A DNA stretch of 64,000 bases from Flavihumibacter fluminis (lineage in GTDB: Bacteria > Bacteroidota > Bacteroidia > Chitinophagales > Chitinophagaceae): the NCBI RefSeq assembly GCF_021491375.1, contig NZ_JAKEVY010000002.1, positions 806,001 to 870,000 of the forward strand. Direction: 5' to 3'. Of the stretch, positions 7,501 through 15,995 are shown piece after piece; the stretch's first letter is position 1; each line of letters starts with the position of its first letter. A model generated the notes under the pieces. That model saw only the letters and a list, made by a program, of their open reading frames with translations, ran no database searches and had not been told where the DNA came from. The position numbers and the translations under genes were made by a program.

Positions 7501-8761
7501 TTCTAAAAAGCCCCTGCACTGTCTCTGTTGTTTCCTGTTTCAGTACCAATTTTTTTCCGGCACTTAGTTTTTCGAAAAGCTCTGGTATAAAGTGACGTAT
7601 GGTAAGCAGCGACAACCCTTTTTCTACGGTAACTTCAAACTGGCCCGCTGCTGAATGTGCCAGTTCATCCATTTTTTCCGGGTTATCATCCAGCACGCAG
7701 GTAAAACTGATGGCTCCATTCTGTGTCATATTGGGCCGAAGCGATAAATGAGCAAATGTTTGATACAACTGTGCAACGGGTTGTTCTCCAACAAAGGAGA
7801 AATCTTTTGATTTAAATTGAAGGAGTACCTGATTTTCTTTCCATACAATGATGGGTGGCAGATCTTTCACCGGCTTGTTGTGAATGAGGGTGCCAGGCAA
7901 ACTGGTATCAAGAAAACACTTTACCTGTAACGGGATACTTTTGTTCTGAAGCGGCTTGATGGTTTTCGGGTGTATTACCTGGGCTCCATAATAGGCCATT
8001 TCAATTACTTCCGTATAATTTAGAGTGGAGATGAGTTGTGCATCCGGAAAGCATTTGGGATCTGCATTCATTACACCTGCAACATCTTTCCAAATGGTTT
8101 GTGCACTGGCATCCAGCAGGTTTGCGAATACAGCAGCACTATAGTCACTTCCTTCCCGACCAAGGGTGGTGCTTTCGTTTTCATCCGTTGAGCCAATGAA
8201 TCCCTGCGTAAGTACAATGCTGGTTTTACTGAACAAGGGATTAACCACCTGATTAACTTTAAGAGCACTGTATTCCCAATCGATATTTGCATCACGGAAA
8301 TTGTCATCCGTGCGAAGTACATCTCTCACATCCAGCCATTGGTTAAGAATGCCGGCTTCATTCAGAAAGGCGCTGACAATAGCCGTAGAGAGCAGTTCGC
8401 CAATACAAACAATCTGATCGTAATAGTAATCGAATGATTGCACCGGCTGATCATGCAGCAGCCATTCCACTTCTGTAAAAAAATTCGTAAGCTGTTCTTC
8501 ACAGGCAGCATATCCGGTATTTAGTAAATCACCGGCCGTTTGCAGGTGTTGCTGCTTTATTTCCTGAAATAATTGCAGGGCGGCATCTCTATTGACATCA
8601 TAAAATGCATGGGCTACCTTTTCCAGGGCATTGGTGGTTTTACCCATTGCAGAAATAACTACCAAAAGTTGCTGATCCCTGAATTGATGAAAAATAGGGA
8701 CCAGGGCACGGATTCGTTCAGTGGTACTGACACTGGCTCCCCCGAATTTAAATACCTGCAT
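7490..8761 (-). CDS. aspartate kinase (monofunctional)
   Basis: Phosphorylates aspartate in the first step of lysine, threonine, methionine and diaminopimelate synthesis. From the ATG at 8761 it has 423 residues. MQVFKFGGASVSTTERI is the amino-acid-kinase KFGGxSV start, and TTLGREGSDYSAAVFANLL is the aspartate-binding signature. A regulatory, ACT-like C-terminal half follows. A longer frame to 8782 begins at a TTG that is part of the TATCTTTG promoter box, so it cannot be used by that transcript. No homoserine dehydrogenase fusion is present. The C-terminal residues RSET are encoded by the repeat array. Confidence 0.93.
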   Translation of the reverse strand: MQVFKFGGASVSTTERIRALVPIFHQFRDQQLLVVISAMGKTTNALEKVAHAFYDVNRDAALQLFQEIKQQHLQTAGDLLNTGYAACEEQLTNFFTEVEWLLHDQPVQSFDYYYDQIVCIGELLSTAIVSAFLNEAGILNQWLDVRDVLRTDDNFRDANIDWEYSALKVNQVVNPLFSKTSIVLTQGFIGSTDENESTTLGREGSDYSAAVFANLLDASAQTIWKDVAGVMNADPKCFPDAQLISTLNYTEVIEMAYYGAQVIHPKTIKPLQNKSIPLQVKCFLDTSLPGTLIHNKPVKDLPPIIVWKENQVLLQFKSKDFSFVGEQPVAQLYQTFAHLSLRPNMTQNGAISFTCVLDDNPEKMDELAHSAAGQFEVTVEKGLSLLTIRHFIPELFEKLSAGKKLVLKQETTETVQGLFRSET

Positions 8762-8779
8762 GAAAACTGGAAATTTTGC

Positions 8780-8787
8780 CAAAGATA
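8780..8787 (-). promoter_or_regulatory. -7 box TATCTTTG of aspartate kinase gene
   Basis: Perfect TAnnTTTG on the minus strand, 18 bases before the ATG at 8761. It decides the start of the kinase gene. It is back to back with the fbp promoter. Confidence 0.7.
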
Positions 8788-8813
8788 ACAGCGTTGGGTC
8801 AGTTAAATCCTTC

Positions 8814-8821
8814 TATTTTTG
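8814..8821 (+). promoter_or_regulatory. fbp: -7 box TATTTTTG of fbp with -33 TTG
   Basis: Perfect TAnnTTTG on the plus strand; a TTG at 8794-8796 lies 17 bases upstream, fitting the Bacteroidota -33/-7 arrangement. It places transcription start near 8826 and supports the fbp ATG at 8845. Confidence 0.75.
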
Positions 8822-8844
8822 TTGCACGACAAACGACTGCTACC

Positions 8845-9858
8845 ATGCTAACTGTAAACAGACAGGTCCTTACCCTGGACGAATTCACCATCCAGCAATT
8901 ACGTAATTTTCCACAGGCCACCGGCCAGCTTAGTAACCTGCTTCGTGATATTGGATTAGCCGCCAAACGGATCAATGTGGAAGTAAACAAAGCCGGACTC
9001 GTAGACATCCTTGGTAATAACGGAAGCGTAAATGTTCAGGGAGAAGAAGTGAAAAAACTTGATGTTTTTGCTAATAACCAGATGATGGGTGTACTGCGCC
9101 ACGGGATCAGTTGTGCCGGTATCGGTAGTGAGGAAATGGATGATGTGGTGGTGTTTGATGACGAGGTCAGTAATCAATCCAAATATGTGGTATTATACGA
9201 TCCGCTGGATGGCAGCAGCAATATTGATGTAAATGTTTCTATCGGTACCATATTTTCTGTTTTTCGACGCACCAGCGAAGTAGGTAAACCCTGTACCCAG
9301 GCTGATTTCATCCAGAAAGGCATTCACCAGGTAGCGGCAGGTTATATTATTTATGGAAGCAGTACCATGCTGGTTTACGCTACCAGGCGAGGAGTAAATG
9401 GCTTTACGCTTGATCCTTCCATTGGAGAATTCTGTTTAAGCCACCCGGATATGAAATGTCCTGCTGATGGCCAGATATACTCAGTCAATCACGGTAATTA
9501 CTTTCAATATGAAGAAGGTGTGAGGCAATATATCACCCGGTGTCAGCAAAAGAATGAAACTAACGGTGGACCTTATACGCAGCGATACATCGGCAGTATG
9601 GTAAGCGATGTACATAGAAATCTCATTAAGGGCGGGATCTTTATGTATCCGGGCACTCTCAAAAAACCGGAAGGTAAGTTGCGGTTGATGTATGAATGCA
9701 ATCCCTTTGCGTTTATCCTGGAAGTGGCAGGTGGCAAGGCTACAGATGGTAAAAACAGGATCCTCGAATTGCAACCGGAGGGGCTGCACCAGCGATCCCC
9801 TTTCTTTGCCGGCAGCAGTAACATGATGGCTGAACTGGAGGGCTGCATGGCGGGATAA
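8845..9858 (+). CDS. fbp: fructose-1,6-bisphosphatase class I
   Basis: Gluconeogenic phosphatase converting fructose 1,6-bisphosphate to fructose 6-phosphate with Mg2+. It has 337 residues from the ATG at 8845, the normal length of the class. The metal-binding motif VLYDPLDGSSNIDVN, the active-site region YIGSMVSDVHRNL and the C-terminal KLRLMYECNPFAFILEVAGG are all present. An in-frame start at 8776 would precede the promoter, so it is rejected. Divergent from aspartate kinase. Confidence 0.96.
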   Translation: MLTVNRQVLTLDEFTIQQLRNFPQATGQLSNLLRDIGLAAKRINVEVNKAGLVDILGNNGSVNVQGEEVKKLDVFANNQMMGVLRHGISCAGIGSEEMDDVVVFDDEVSNQSKYVVLYDPLDGSSNIDVNVSIGTIFSVFRRTSEVGKPCTQADFIQKGIHQVAAGYIIYGSSTMLVYATRRGVNGFTLDPSIGEFCLSHPDMKCPADGQIYSVNHGNYFQYEEGVRQYITRCQQKNETNGGPYTQRYIGSMVSDVHRNLIKGGIFMYPGTLKKPEGKLRLMYECNPFAFILEVAGGKATDGKNRILELQPEGLHQRSPFFAGSSNMMAELEGCMAG

Positions 9859-9869
9859 TAATTATTATC
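9854..9869. repeat. 16-bp perfect palindrome at the fbp stop
   Basis: GATAATAA / TTATTATC overlaps the fbp stop codon and is AT-rich. It may be a weak terminator stem or a binding site upstream of the CAP gene. A TATCTTTA box (one mismatch to TAnnTTTG) starts at its right edge and could serve the next gene. Confidence 0.4.
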
Positions 9870-9895
9870 TTTAGCCTTGTAAGCAATCTGCGAAT

Positions 9896-10396
9896 ATGGT
9901 GAAATCTGTTATCCGGATCTTTTTCCTCTTTTTGATTGCCGTAGGCATTTCCTGCAAAACAAATCCCGGTATTAAAACTGAAAAGACAGGTGGCGGCGCT
10001 ACCGCAACAGTTTCAGCAAGTTCTCTTGAGCAGGATATTCTTAAGGAAGTAAATGATTACCGGAAGAAAAAAGGTTTGCCTGCTTTGAAGGCGAATTCGG
10101 TAATCGCAACAGAAGCGAGTGTGCACAGCCAGGCGATGGCGCGCAAGCAGGTAGCATTCGGCCATGGTGGTTATGGGGCGAGGGTAAAACGAATCAGCCA
10201 GCGCCTGGAAGGAATCGTAGGATCTGCAGAAAATGTGGCGGTAGGAAACATGAGTGCAGCAGAAGTAGTGAAAAGATGGATCAATAGTCCGACACACCGG
10301 AAAAATATTGAAGGTCCCTACAACCTGACCGGCATCGGTGTTTCAAAAGACGTTACGGGTCGCTTCTACTATACCCAACTTTTCATCCGTAAATAA
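9896..10396 (+). CDS. CAP/SCP-domain lipoprotein
   Basis: 166 residues. The N terminus MVKSVIRIFFLFLIAVGISC is a lipoprotein signal with the lipidated Cys at position 20. A CAP (SCP/PR1-like, YkwD-type) domain follows from about residue 45: LEQDILKEVNDYRKKKGLP, then the cavity residues His in FGHGG, Glu in AENVAVG and His in SPTHRKNI. Such bacterial proteins are extracytoplasmic; their biochemical role is mostly unproven. It follows fbp by 37 bases and may be transcribed from the TATCTTTA box. Confidence 0.88.
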   Translation: MVKSVIRIFFLFLIAVGISCKTNPGIKTEKTGGGATATVSASSLEQDILKEVNDYRKKKGLPALKANSVIATEASVHSQAMARKQVAFGHGGYGARVKRISQRLEGIVGSAENVAVGNMSAAEVVKRWINSPTHRKNIEGPYNLTGIGVSKDVTGRFYYTQLFIRK

Positions 10397-10439
10397 TTCC
10401 CACTTCATAAATCATACTTCATAATTCACACTTCATATC
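10397..10439 (-). repeat. heptad repeat array, antisense to its neighbours
   Basis: Read on the minus strand the sequence is GAAGTGT, GAATTAT, GAAGTAT, GATTTAT, GAAGTGG. It is the same family as the array at 6815 but here it is antisense to both flanking genes. Confidence 0.7.
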
Positions 10440-10958
10440 ATGCGTTATCCTATCGGTCATTTCGAGCCAGTGCCTTATTCTGAAAAAAAATTTCAGGAAT
10501 GGATTACTGATATTAAATATCTCCCGCAACTACTGGAAAATGCTGTTCTGAATCTGGATGCAGCTCAATTACATACACCCTACCGGGAAGGAGGATGGAC
10601 TCTTCACCAGGTGGTACACCATGTAGCCGATAGTCATATGAATGCAATCATCCGGTTTAAGCTGGCCTTAACGGAAGAGCAACCAACTATTAAACCTTAC
10701 GATGAAGAAGCCTGGGCCAAATTGCCGGATGTGGAAGCACTGCCGGTGAATATATCACTTACACTCCTGCATGCGCTTCACAGTCGCTGGTATGAACTGA
10801 TAAAGGGATTAGACGAAACAACCCTGATGAATCGATCAGTCATACACCCCGAACATGGTAAGGTGATGAATTGCTGGCATCTATTGGGTATGTATAGCTG
10901 GCACGGCCGGCACCATGTGGCACATATTACCAGTCTTAGGGAAAGAATGGGCTGGTAG
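10440..10958 (+). CDS. YfiT/BstA-type DinB-fold metal-dependent protein
   Basis: 172 residues matching the YfiT family (bacillithiol S-transferase BstA-like, DinB four-helix fold). MRYPIGHFEPV, GGWTLHQVVHHVADSHMNA and IKPYDEEAW are family signatures. The metal ligands are the His residues of HHVADSH and of SWHGRHHVAH near the C terminus. In firmicutes it conjugates bacillithiol to electrophiles; many Bacteroidota also carry it, so a thiol-transfer detoxification role is inferred. The ATG follows a heptad-repeat spacer. The last residues overlap an alternative frame of the NUDIX gene, which I start later. Confidence 0.88.
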   Translation: MRYPIGHFEPVPYSEKKFQEWITDIKYLPQLLENAVLNLDAAQLHTPYREGGWTLHQVVHHVADSHMNAIIRFKLALTEEQPTIKPYDEEAWAKLPDVEALPVNISLTLLHALHSRWYELIKGLDETTLMNRSVIHPEHGKVMNCWHLLGMYSWHGRHHVAHITSLRERMGW

Positions 10959-10983
10959 TCAACGGCAACTGACCGATTTACTG

Positions 10984-10991
10984 TTTCTTTG
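10984..10991 (+). promoter_or_regulatory. near-consensus -7 box TTTCTTTG before NUDIX gene
   Basis: One mismatch to TAnnTTTG; it ends four bases before the ATG at 10996, the same close spacing seen at purK and folC. Confidence 0.35.
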
Positions 10992-10995
10992 TTCT

Positions 10996-11547
10996 ATGAA
11001 ATGGAAGACTCTCGAATCTGAATACATCAGTGAACATATTTATTTCACAGCCCGGCGAGATCGCTGTCAACGGGAAGATGGTGCGATCATAGATCCCTAT
11101 TTTGTAGTGGAGATGCCAACTTCCGCTACAGCCCTGGCACTGACTGCAGACAACAAAGTATTACTGGTGAATCAATACCGGCATCCAATTAAAAAAGTGG
11201 TGCTTGAATTCCCCGGAGGCTTCGTAGATCCCGGCGAAGATTTTGCCACAGCCATGCACCGTGAATTGCTGGAAGAAACAGGTTATCGTTTTGATAAGGT
11301 AGAATGGGTTGGAAGAGTGGCCGCCAACCCGGGAGTGCTCACCAATTATACGGAATTATTCCTGGCAACCGGTGGAGTAAAAACACAGGAACAACAACTG
11401 GATCACAATGAAGAAATCGAAGTGCTGGAGATGCCTATGGAAGAGTTCCTGGAAAAAGTCAGGAAGCAGGAACTGGTGCAGGCATTACATGTTAGCTGCC
11501 TGTTTTTTGCCCTTCTCAAATCTGGAAAACTGGCTTTTACCGGTTGA
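10996..11547 (+). CDS. NUDIX hydrolase, ADP-ribose pyrophosphatase-like
   Basis: 183 residues from the ATG at 10996. The complete NUDIX box is visible: GFVDPGEDFATAMHREL followed by LEETGY, with the REUXEE metal-binding core. The preceding YRHPIKKVVLEFPGG is characteristic of ADP-ribose/ADP-sugar pyrophosphatases (NudF-like). Substrate not certain. The frame is open further upstream to 10915 but would overlap the YfiT gene; 10996 gives the family's normal N terminus. It converges on folC with an 11-base overlap of the two 3' ends. Confidence 0.9.
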   Translation: MKWKTLESEYISEHIYFTARRDRCQREDGAIIDPYFVVEMPTSATALALTADNKVLLVNQYRHPIKKVVLEFPGGFVDPGEDFATAMHRELLEETGYRFDKVEWVGRVAANPGVLTNYTELFLATGGVKTQEQQLDHNEEIEVLEMPMEEFLEKVRKQELVQALHVSCLFFALLKSGKLAFTG

Positions 11548-12826
11548 CTTCACCAATTACAAAAACACTGCCGCATACCAGGATCAGATCCCGTTTATCA
11601 GCTGCTGCTTTTGCCGCTGCGATAGCCAGGTTTACATTCGGGTAGGCATTCCCGGAAAGCTGAAAGCCGGCAGCCTTTATTCTAAGTTCTTCAACAGGCA
11701 AGGCCCTGGGAATCTGGGCCTGGGTAAAATAGTAGGTAGCAGTATTAGGTAGGAGAGACAATACTTTGGAAACATCCTTGTCCTTTACCATGCCAATAAC
11801 CAGGTGCAGGTGGTGAAAATTGCACAGTTCAAGTTGTTTCAGAATTGCCCGTATACCATCTTCATTATGGGCAACATCCAGTACGAGGTCGGGCGACTGA
11901 TCAATCAATTCCCAACGACCATGGAGGCCCGTCAGCTGCTTCACATGCACAAGTGCCTCCCTTAACACCCCTGCAGGAATTTTCCATCCCAGCTGCTTCA
12001 GCAATTCAACAGCCTGTAAAACGGTGCAGATGTTTTTTAACTGATAATATCCGGGCAAATCCAATTCCAGGTGCAGGGCATCCTGTGCAGTTCGGTGTCT
12101 CACGGTAACCTGTAAACGATGGTTGCTAAAATTCCATTCCACCATTTCCTGTTCCTCTTCTGCAAAATGAATCCGTGCCTGCTTTGCTTGGGCCGCCTGC
12201 TCAAATACCGGCCGCGTTTCCGCCAGTGCTTCCCCAATTACAACTGGAATCCCTGTTTTGATAATGCCTGCTTTTTCCCAAGCAATAGTAGGCAGATCGT
12301 TGCCCAGGATATGCATATGATCCCATCCAATATTGGTAATTATGGATAATTCCGGGATGATGATATTGGTGCTGTCCAGTCTTCCCCCCAACCCGGTTTC
12401 AATAACTGCGATGTCTACCTGTTCTTCCGCAAACCACTGAAATGCCATGGCTACGGTTATTTCAAAGAAAGAAGGCTCGATTGCATCCATGAGGGGGATG
12501 TAAGCTTCTGTAAGCTCAATCACCCGTTGTTCCGGAATCATCTGACCATTGATGCGGATACGCTCCCGAAAATCTCTCAGATGCGGGGATGTGTACAAAC
12601 CTGTTTTATAACCGGCTTTCTGCAAAATAGCAGCCAGCATATGACTGGTGGAGCCTTTGCCATTCGTACCGGCAATATGAATGCTTTTGAATTTAGTATG
12701 TGGGTTTCCGTTAGCCTGTTCCAGCGCACGGATATTGTGCAGGTCTTTTTTAAGCGCACCTGCTCCCTGTTTGCTGAACATGGGCAGCCGGCTGTACAGA
12801 AAATCAATGGTTTCCGCGTAGTTCAT
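11537..12826 (-). CDS. folC: folylpolyglutamate synthase / dihydrofolate synthase
   Basis: Mur-ligase-like enzyme adding glutamate to dihydropteroate or folates. It has 429 residues. IHIAGTNGKGSTSHMLA is the ATP P-loop, LYTSPHLRDFRERI the substrate loop, and VIETGLGGRLDSTNI the metal and folate motif. The C-terminal domain ends with LVCGSVFVIGEV. It follows the TonB-like gene by 19 bases on the same strand but has its own perfect -7 box five bases before the ATG. Confidence 0.96.
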   Translation of the reverse strand: MNYAETIDFLYSRLPMFSKQGAGALKKDLHNIRALEQANGNPHTKFKSIHIAGTNGKGSTSHMLAAILQKAGYKTGLYTSPHLRDFRERIRINGQMIPEQRVIELTEAYIPLMDAIEPSFFEITVAMAFQWFAEEQVDIAVIETGLGGRLDSTNIIIPELSIITNIGWDHMHILGNDLPTIAWEKAGIIKTGIPVVIGEALAETRPVFEQAAQAKQARIHFAEEEQEMVEWNFSNHRLQVTVRHRTAQDALHLELDLPGYYQLKNICTVLQAVELLKQLGWKIPAGVLREALVHVKQLTGLHGRWELIDQSPDLVLDVAHNEDGIRAILKQLELCNFHHLHLVIGMVKDKDVSKVLSLLPNTATYYFTQAQIPRALPVEELRIKAAGFQLSGNAYPNVNLAIAAAKAAADKRDLILVCGSVFVIGEVNR

Positions 12827-12831
12827 CCCTG

Positions 12832-12839
12832 CAAAACTA
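12832..12839 (-). promoter_or_regulatory. folC: -7 box TAGTTTTG before folC
   Basis: Perfect TAnnTTTG, five bases before the ATG, with a TTG 15 bases further upstream (slightly short spacing). Predicts a leaderless or near-leaderless folC message. Confidence 0.6.
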
Positions 12840-12845
12840 GGAGTT

Positions 12846-13724
12846 CTAATTTCTCAATCGGAAATTAAAGACAATGGTTCCTATTTGTTCTTCTTCATTG
12901 CCACTATTGAACTTCAGTTGCATGGCTTTCCGGATCGCAATGGCCTTCAGGTTATTGTTAGAAGTGGTTGATCCCTTTGGCTGATAAACAGCAGAAATTA
13001 CCTTGCCCGCAGCATCAATGCGAATGTCTACAGCCACTTTTGCATTTTCGTTGAAATCATCCTCAAAACTCGGCTGCCTAATTATTTTTCTGCCCTGCAA
13101 GCCTCTTGAGATGGATACCCCGGATTTACCTGTTCCACCATTTCCTTCATAATTGGTGGAATTCGGGTTGCCGCCAGGTTTGCCCTGGTCGCCGGTGCCA
13201 CCTGCAATTCCCTGGTTGCCTCCTTTCTGGTAGGAATCTGCTTCATTGCCACCTGTACCTGTTCCACTTACACCTTTAAACACTGCTTTGGGTTTTGCAG
13301 TGGCAGGAGTTGGATTCTCCACTGGTTTAGCGGGAGCTTTGGTTGGTTTTACGGCTTCTTCCTTCTCCGGAATTTTGGTCGCATTGGGTTTAGGTTTGGC
13401 CGGTGTTTTAACTACCGGTGCTTCTTCGTCGCTATCGTCTGTTTCCACATCGCGTGTATCTTCCGCTGCTGCAGCACTTGCACGGGGAGGGGTATAAGTA
13501 ACGGGGGTTGCAGGAGCCGGACTTTCGGGCGACATAGGTTGATCGTCGCCCAATCCCTCATCACTATTGCCGAGGTTTACTTCAATTCCTTCATCCAATG
13601 GAGGCGGAGGTGGAACCGGTATCGTCCACCTTATAAAAAACAGAACAATCAACAGCAGCACTACAACAAGTGCTGTATATCCTCCTGCTCTGATATTTTT
13701 TTGTACTTCAAATTCGGTTGCCAT
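12846..13724 (-). CDS. TonB-like protein with glycine/proline-rich linker
   Basis: 292 residues. One membrane helix at about 15-36 is followed by PVPPPPPLDEG, a long Pro/Ala/Lys-rich stretch, a Gly-rich segment (residues about 150-200), and a C-terminal domain of about 85 residues (VDIRIDAAGKVISAVYQPKG...) like the TonB C terminus. It probably spans the periplasm and energises outer-membrane receptors or acts in a similar Tol-like role. In related genomes such genes often follow exbB and exbD, but here the upstream neighbour is a DMT exporter, so the motor genes are elsewhere. A TACCTTTA box (one mismatch) lies 23 bases before the ATG. Confidence 0.75.
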   Translation of the reverse strand: MATEFEVQKNIRAGGYTALVVVLLLIVLFFIRWTIPVPPPPPLDEGIEVNLGNSDEGLGDDQPMSPESPAPATPVTYTPPRASAAAAEDTRDVETDDSDEEAPVVKTPAKPKPNATKIPEKEEAVKPTKAPAKPVENPTPATAKPKAVFKGVSGTGTGGNEADSYQKGGNQGIAGGTGDQGKPGGNPNSTNYEGNGGTGKSGVSISRGLQGRKIIRQPSFEDDFNENAKVAVDIRIDAAGKVISAVYQPKGSTTSNNNLKAIAIRKAMQLKFNSGNEEEQIGTIVFNFRLRN

Positions 13725-13796
13725 AGTGTTGGGTTAGTATGCTAAAGGTACGATACAATTTTACGTGATTTGGAGCATGTGCAGTTTCAAAGCCTG

Positions 13797-14702
13797 TTAA
13801 AGTTTTTGGATCCGGTTGGCCAATACCAATCCGGATAAAATTAACAACCCACTGATCAGGTGTACCCAACCCAGTTGTTCATTCAATAACCACAAGGCTT
13901 CAATACTGCTGAACAACGGGATAAGATTTCCAAACAGGGAGGTTCTCACTGCACCAATTCGGCTGATAGCCCCATTCCAGCAAAGAAAAGCTATCACCGA
14001 TGCCCCAAGTCCCAGGTATAGAATGATCCCCGCCAGCCCAAGATTCCATTGAACTGGTACAGAACTATTCAATTCCCATGCATAAAATGGAACCAGGCAA
14101 ATAGTGCCGATCAAAAAGGCCAGAAAAAGAAAGGAGTCTGGCTTCAGAGAATCGTTTTTCTTACGCACCAGCAGGGTGTAAATCGCAAAAGCGAGGGCTC
14201 CCGCAAGAATCCAGAGATCTCCCTTCCCAAAACGCAAAGCCAGCAGATTTTCCCAGCTGCCTTTGGCCATCAGGAAAAGAATGCCGCTCATACAAAGCAA
14301 TAAACCAATTGCGCGTAACCAGCTGATTCGCTCCTTAAATACAATTCTGCCCAGCAGTATTACCATCAGCGGTGAGCTGGTAGTACCAACCAGTGCCAGG
14401 TTGATAGCCGGAGAATATTTCCCAGCTACATATACAAGTGTGTTAAACAGACTTACACCCGTTATGCCGATGGCCAGGTAGTAGCCTGGTTGTTCACGCA
14501 CTGCCCTGGCAATGGCAACGCGGTCTTTCCATACCAGGGGCAACAAGATAAGGGTGGCACAAAGCCAGCGATAAAACGCCAGGGAAACAGGTGGTATTGA
14601 ATTATGTACCGAGCGGGCAATGATGAAATTTCCACTCCAGATCAGGGTGGCGATGACAGCTAACAGCACACCCAGCCAGGATTTTGTTTCAGTTTTCATC
14701 AA
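13797..14702 (-). CDS. EamA/DMT-superfamily transporter
   Basis: 301 residues with ten predicted membrane helices arranged as two EamA repeats: the first starts GVLLAVIATLIWSGNFIIAR, the second at about residue 155. Such proteins export amino acids, nucleosides or other metabolites across the inner membrane. The start overlaps the stop of the upstream radical SAM gene by four bases, so the two are translationally coupled. I infer that the exporter may handle a product of that enzyme. Substrate unknown. Confidence 0.88.
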   Translation of the reverse strand: MMKTETKSWLGVLLAVIATLIWSGNFIIARSVHNSIPPVSLAFYRWLCATLILLPLVWKDRVAIARAVREQPGYYLAIGITGVSLFNTLVYVAGKYSPAINLALVGTTSSPLMVILLGRIVFKERISWLRAIGLLLCMSGILFLMAKGSWENLLALRFGKGDLWILAGALAFAIYTLLVRKKNDSLKPDSFLFLAFLIGTICLVPFYAWELNSSVPVQWNLGLAGIILYLGLGASVIAFLCWNGAISRIGAVRTSLFGNLIPLFSSIEALWLLNEQLGWVHLISGLLILSGLVLANRIQKL

Positions 14703-15991
14703 TGCGCAAAATCCTGTTCATAATTTCCTTTGATCCGTTCAATCGGCGGATTGTAATAACCGAATTTCAGGTTGGGAAACTCCTCCCGGATCAACTCCAT
14801 CAGTTGTTTTACCCCCATACACTCTCCTGTATCGGTTACTCCAATTTTTCCCAGGTACCAGTCGGGGTCTATGTTGAAATTGCGCCATTGGATCATACAG
14901 AGATCGGTTTCCCGGATAAGCTTTCTAAGAGCTTCGTATTCTTCTACACTGTCAGTCATTCCCGGGAACACAAAATAATTGATGGAGGTCCATCCGCCAT
15001 AACTGCGCACTACTTTCAGGCTCTCAACGATATCTTCAAAATCATAATTATTCGGCCGGTAATAAGGCATGTAAATTTCCCGCCGTGCACTGTTTGTCGA
15101 AACACGGATACTGTTTAGTCCCGCTTCACACAAGGCTTTTACTGCATCGGGTTTTGATCCGTTGGTGTTGATATTTATACTGCCTTTGGTAGTGTGCTTG
15201 CGGATTTCGGTTATGGCATCCCGTAAGGTATCCCAAACCAGTAAAGGTTCTCCTTCGCAACCCTGACCAAAACTGATGATCGGATAGGGGGCAGACTCCA
15301 GGTGTGGCACCGTATACTCAACAATTTCTTCCGGACTTGGACGAAAACTCAATCGATCCTGTGTGGATACGATGACTTCCTCATCCGGCTGAAGAGATAT
15401 ACAGCCTACGCAGTTTGCATTGCAGGCTGGGGAGGCCGGCACGGGGCATTCCCAGCGGCCCATGAAATAATTTCGGGCTGCCGGACAGTGGTAGGTGTTA
15501 CAACAGTTATCAGCGAGGTGCTGAACCAGGCGATTATGAGGGAAAGCGCTCACCAGTTTTGAAAGTCCGGATTGAATAATGGCATCATCATAGCCTTTAC
15601 ATTCCTGCCGGATATCAGCCTCAATTCGGACAGCCGGAACCACAAACTGATCATTGATCCAGCCAGCTGCAGTGTAACAGAACAGCGGAAGTGTGGGTGC
15701 ATCGGGCTGGGTTTCATAGGCTGCCAGAAACAAACCGGTATGTGCCGGCGGGATAAACGCCGCCACTGCCCAACCTTTTTCACAGAGTCTCATCTCACCG
15801 GTCACCACATCAATACCGATCCCTTTTCTGCCGGGTAGTTCATATAAATTGCCACCATCGGGAAGGGGAATCCAGTCTTCGTCAGGAACCGGGTACACAT
15901 CCCATCCAGACCGGCCTGTTGCATAAAGGGTATCGTCTTCGAAAATATTTCCTTTACCATCTGAATAAAGGAGAAAAGGGGAACTTGCCAT
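14699..15991 (-). CDS. radical SAM protein of unknown function
   Basis: 430 residues. The radical SAM cluster motif is CNANCVGC (CX3CX2C), near residue 190, followed by SFGQGCEGEPLLVWDTLRD, with a GEP motif for SAM binding. Ahead of it are about 150 residues without a domain I recognise, and four more cysteines (CCNTYHC, WEC) that could bind a second Fe-S cluster. The C-terminal third continues the TIM barrel (NINTNGSKPDAVKAL, SIRVSTNSAR). Coupled by a 4-base overlap to a DMT exporter. A perfect -7 box lies four bases before the ATG. Not obviously a known SPASM peptide maturase. Confidence 0.85.
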   Translation of the reverse strand: MASSPFLLYSDGKGNIFEDDTLYATGRSGWDVYPVPDEDWIPLPDGGNLYELPGRKGIGIDVVTGEMRLCEKGWAVAAFIPPAHTGLFLAAYETQPDAPTLPLFCYTAAGWINDQFVVPAVRIEADIRQECKGYDDAIIQSGLSKLVSAFPHNRLVQHLADNCCNTYHCPAARNYFMGRWECPVPASPACNANCVGCISLQPDEEVIVSTQDRLSFRPSPEEIVEYTVPHLESAPYPIISFGQGCEGEPLLVWDTLRDAITEIRKHTTKGSININTNGSKPDAVKALCEAGLNSIRVSTNSARREIYMPYYRPNNYDFEDIVESLKVVRSYGGWTSINYFVFPGMTDSVEEYEALRKLIRETDLCMIQWRNFNIDPDWYLGKIGVTDTGECMGVKQLMELIREEFPNLKFGYYNPPIERIKGNYEQDFAH

Positions 15992-15995
15992 CCCG

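Noticed and set aside
8776-8844. Earlier starts for fbp (8776) and aspartate kinase (8782)
   Set aside because: Both lie upstream of, or inside, the consensus -7 boxes of their own genes, and the added residues do not match the families.
13797-15991. RiPP (modified peptide) cluster around the radical SAM gene
   Set aside because: No short precursor-like ORF, RiPP-recognition element or peptidase adjoins it; the SPASM motif is not evident.
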